This document shows, piece by piece, positions 12,510 to 12,784 of a stretch of DNA of 12,784 nucleotides. The first letter of the stretch is position 1; each line of letters begins with the position of its first letter. The stretch is taken from positions 6,933 through 19,716 of the forward strand of contig DFXY01000004.1 of assembly GCA_002381945.1 (NCBI GenBank), read 5' to 3'. The translations under genes were made by a program, and so were the position numbers. This DNA comes from Bacteriovoracaceae bacterium UBA4096. Lineage in GTDB: Bacteria > Bdellovibrionota > Bacteriovoracia > Bacteriovoracales > Bacteriovoracaceae. The notes beneath the pieces are model-generated. The model saw nothing but the letters and a program-made list of their open reading frames with translations. It searched no databases and was not told where the DNA came from.

Positions 12510-12784
12510 ATGAAAAAATTATTCTTAACTTGCATGGCCCTGGTAATTTCAGGTGGTCTTTCGGCCCAAACCGACGTTTCTCAGAAACCCAAAAACGATG
12601 CTGAGATAACCAATGCTTTAATGACAGTAAACACGCAGGAAATGACGATGGCAAAAGTCGCCAAGGAAAATGCTGAAAATCCGGAAGTTAAAAAGTTTGC
12701 CGATATGATGTTTAAGGAGCATGCCAAAAATAATGATAAAGCATCTAATCTGGCCAAAGCGGAAAACATAAAACTAAAAGAGAC
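12510..12784 (+). CDS. DUF4142 exported protein, partial (3' end beyond window)
   Basis: An open frame starts at ATG 12510 with AAGGAG five bases upstream and runs off the right edge (91 codons visible, no stop). Residues 1-19 are a Sec signal peptide (MKKLFLTC, hydrophobic core, GLSA-QT). The mature part is helical and resembles DUF4142, a ferritin-like four-helix family: AEITNALMTVNTQEMTMAK, then NPEVKKFADMMFKEHAKNN, which is the typical 'VK.FA..M..DH...N' second helix. Family members are periplasmic proteins of unknown biochemistry, frequent in stress and desiccation gene neighbourhoods. Roughly the first two helices are visible. The function is not established; the setting next to BON and trehalose genes agrees with a stress role. 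Confidence 0.8.
   Translation, partial: MKKLFLTCMALVISGGLSAQTDVSQKPKNDAEITNALMTVNTQEMTMAKVAKENAENPEVKKFADMMFKEHAKNNDKASNLAKAENIKLKE

Overview
The window reads as a compact, AT-rich chromosomal segment from a Gram-negative bacterium. An outer-membrane phospholipase A, Sec signal peptides and periplasmic proteins show an outer membrane. The mix of secreted enzymes, a PilZ protein and strong AGGAGG-type ribosome binding sites would suit Bdellovibrionota (a Bacteriovorax/Peredibacter-like relative), but this placement is inference and no marker gene is present. No tRNA, rRNA, CRISPR array, transposase or integrase was seen.

Left part (1-3175, all minus strand): an envelope and lipid block. In transcription order it holds an outer-membrane phospholipase A, a hemolysin III/TrhA-like membrane protein, a YiiD-C-type hotdog thioesterase (start overlapping the previous stop as TAATG), an M48 zinc metalloprotease with a lipoprotein-like leader, and a signal-peptide protein cut by the window edge. 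Divergent to it (3283-4524, plus) is a two-gene sulfur-type unit: a periplasmic single-domain rhodanese and a YeiH-family putative sulfate exporter.

Middle (4623-7525): two paralogous secreted proteins of 272 and 275 aa whose C-terminal halves carry a Cys...His...Asp arrangement matching, from memory, bacterial protein-glutaminase (protein deamidase), with an N-terminal region like its pro-segment. Between them lie a minus-strand 57-aa single-span membrane miniprotein and a less certain plus-strand 69-aa membrane protein. A PilZ-domain protein with RxxxR and DxSxxG c-di-GMP motifs follows and overlaps the next gene tail to tail.

Right part (7482-12784): a minus-strand disaccharide operon. 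Its first gene is a fusion of a beta-phosphoglucomutase-like HAD domain with an OtsB-type trehalose-6-phosphatase; its second is a GH65 phosphorylase starting one base after the fusion's stop. Together they suggest a route linking glucose-6-P, beta-glucose-1-P, an alpha-glucobiose (trehalose or trehalose-6-P are candidates) and free trehalose. Divergent from it is a BON-domain protein, then two small hydrophilic minus-strand genes and the start of a DUF4142 exported protein. The right end therefore looks like an osmotic/desiccation stress region.

The most notable item is the tandem pair of predicted secreted protein deamidases, followed by the HAD-OtsB + GH65 operon and an Asn-to-Asp change at the catalytic position of the phospholipase.
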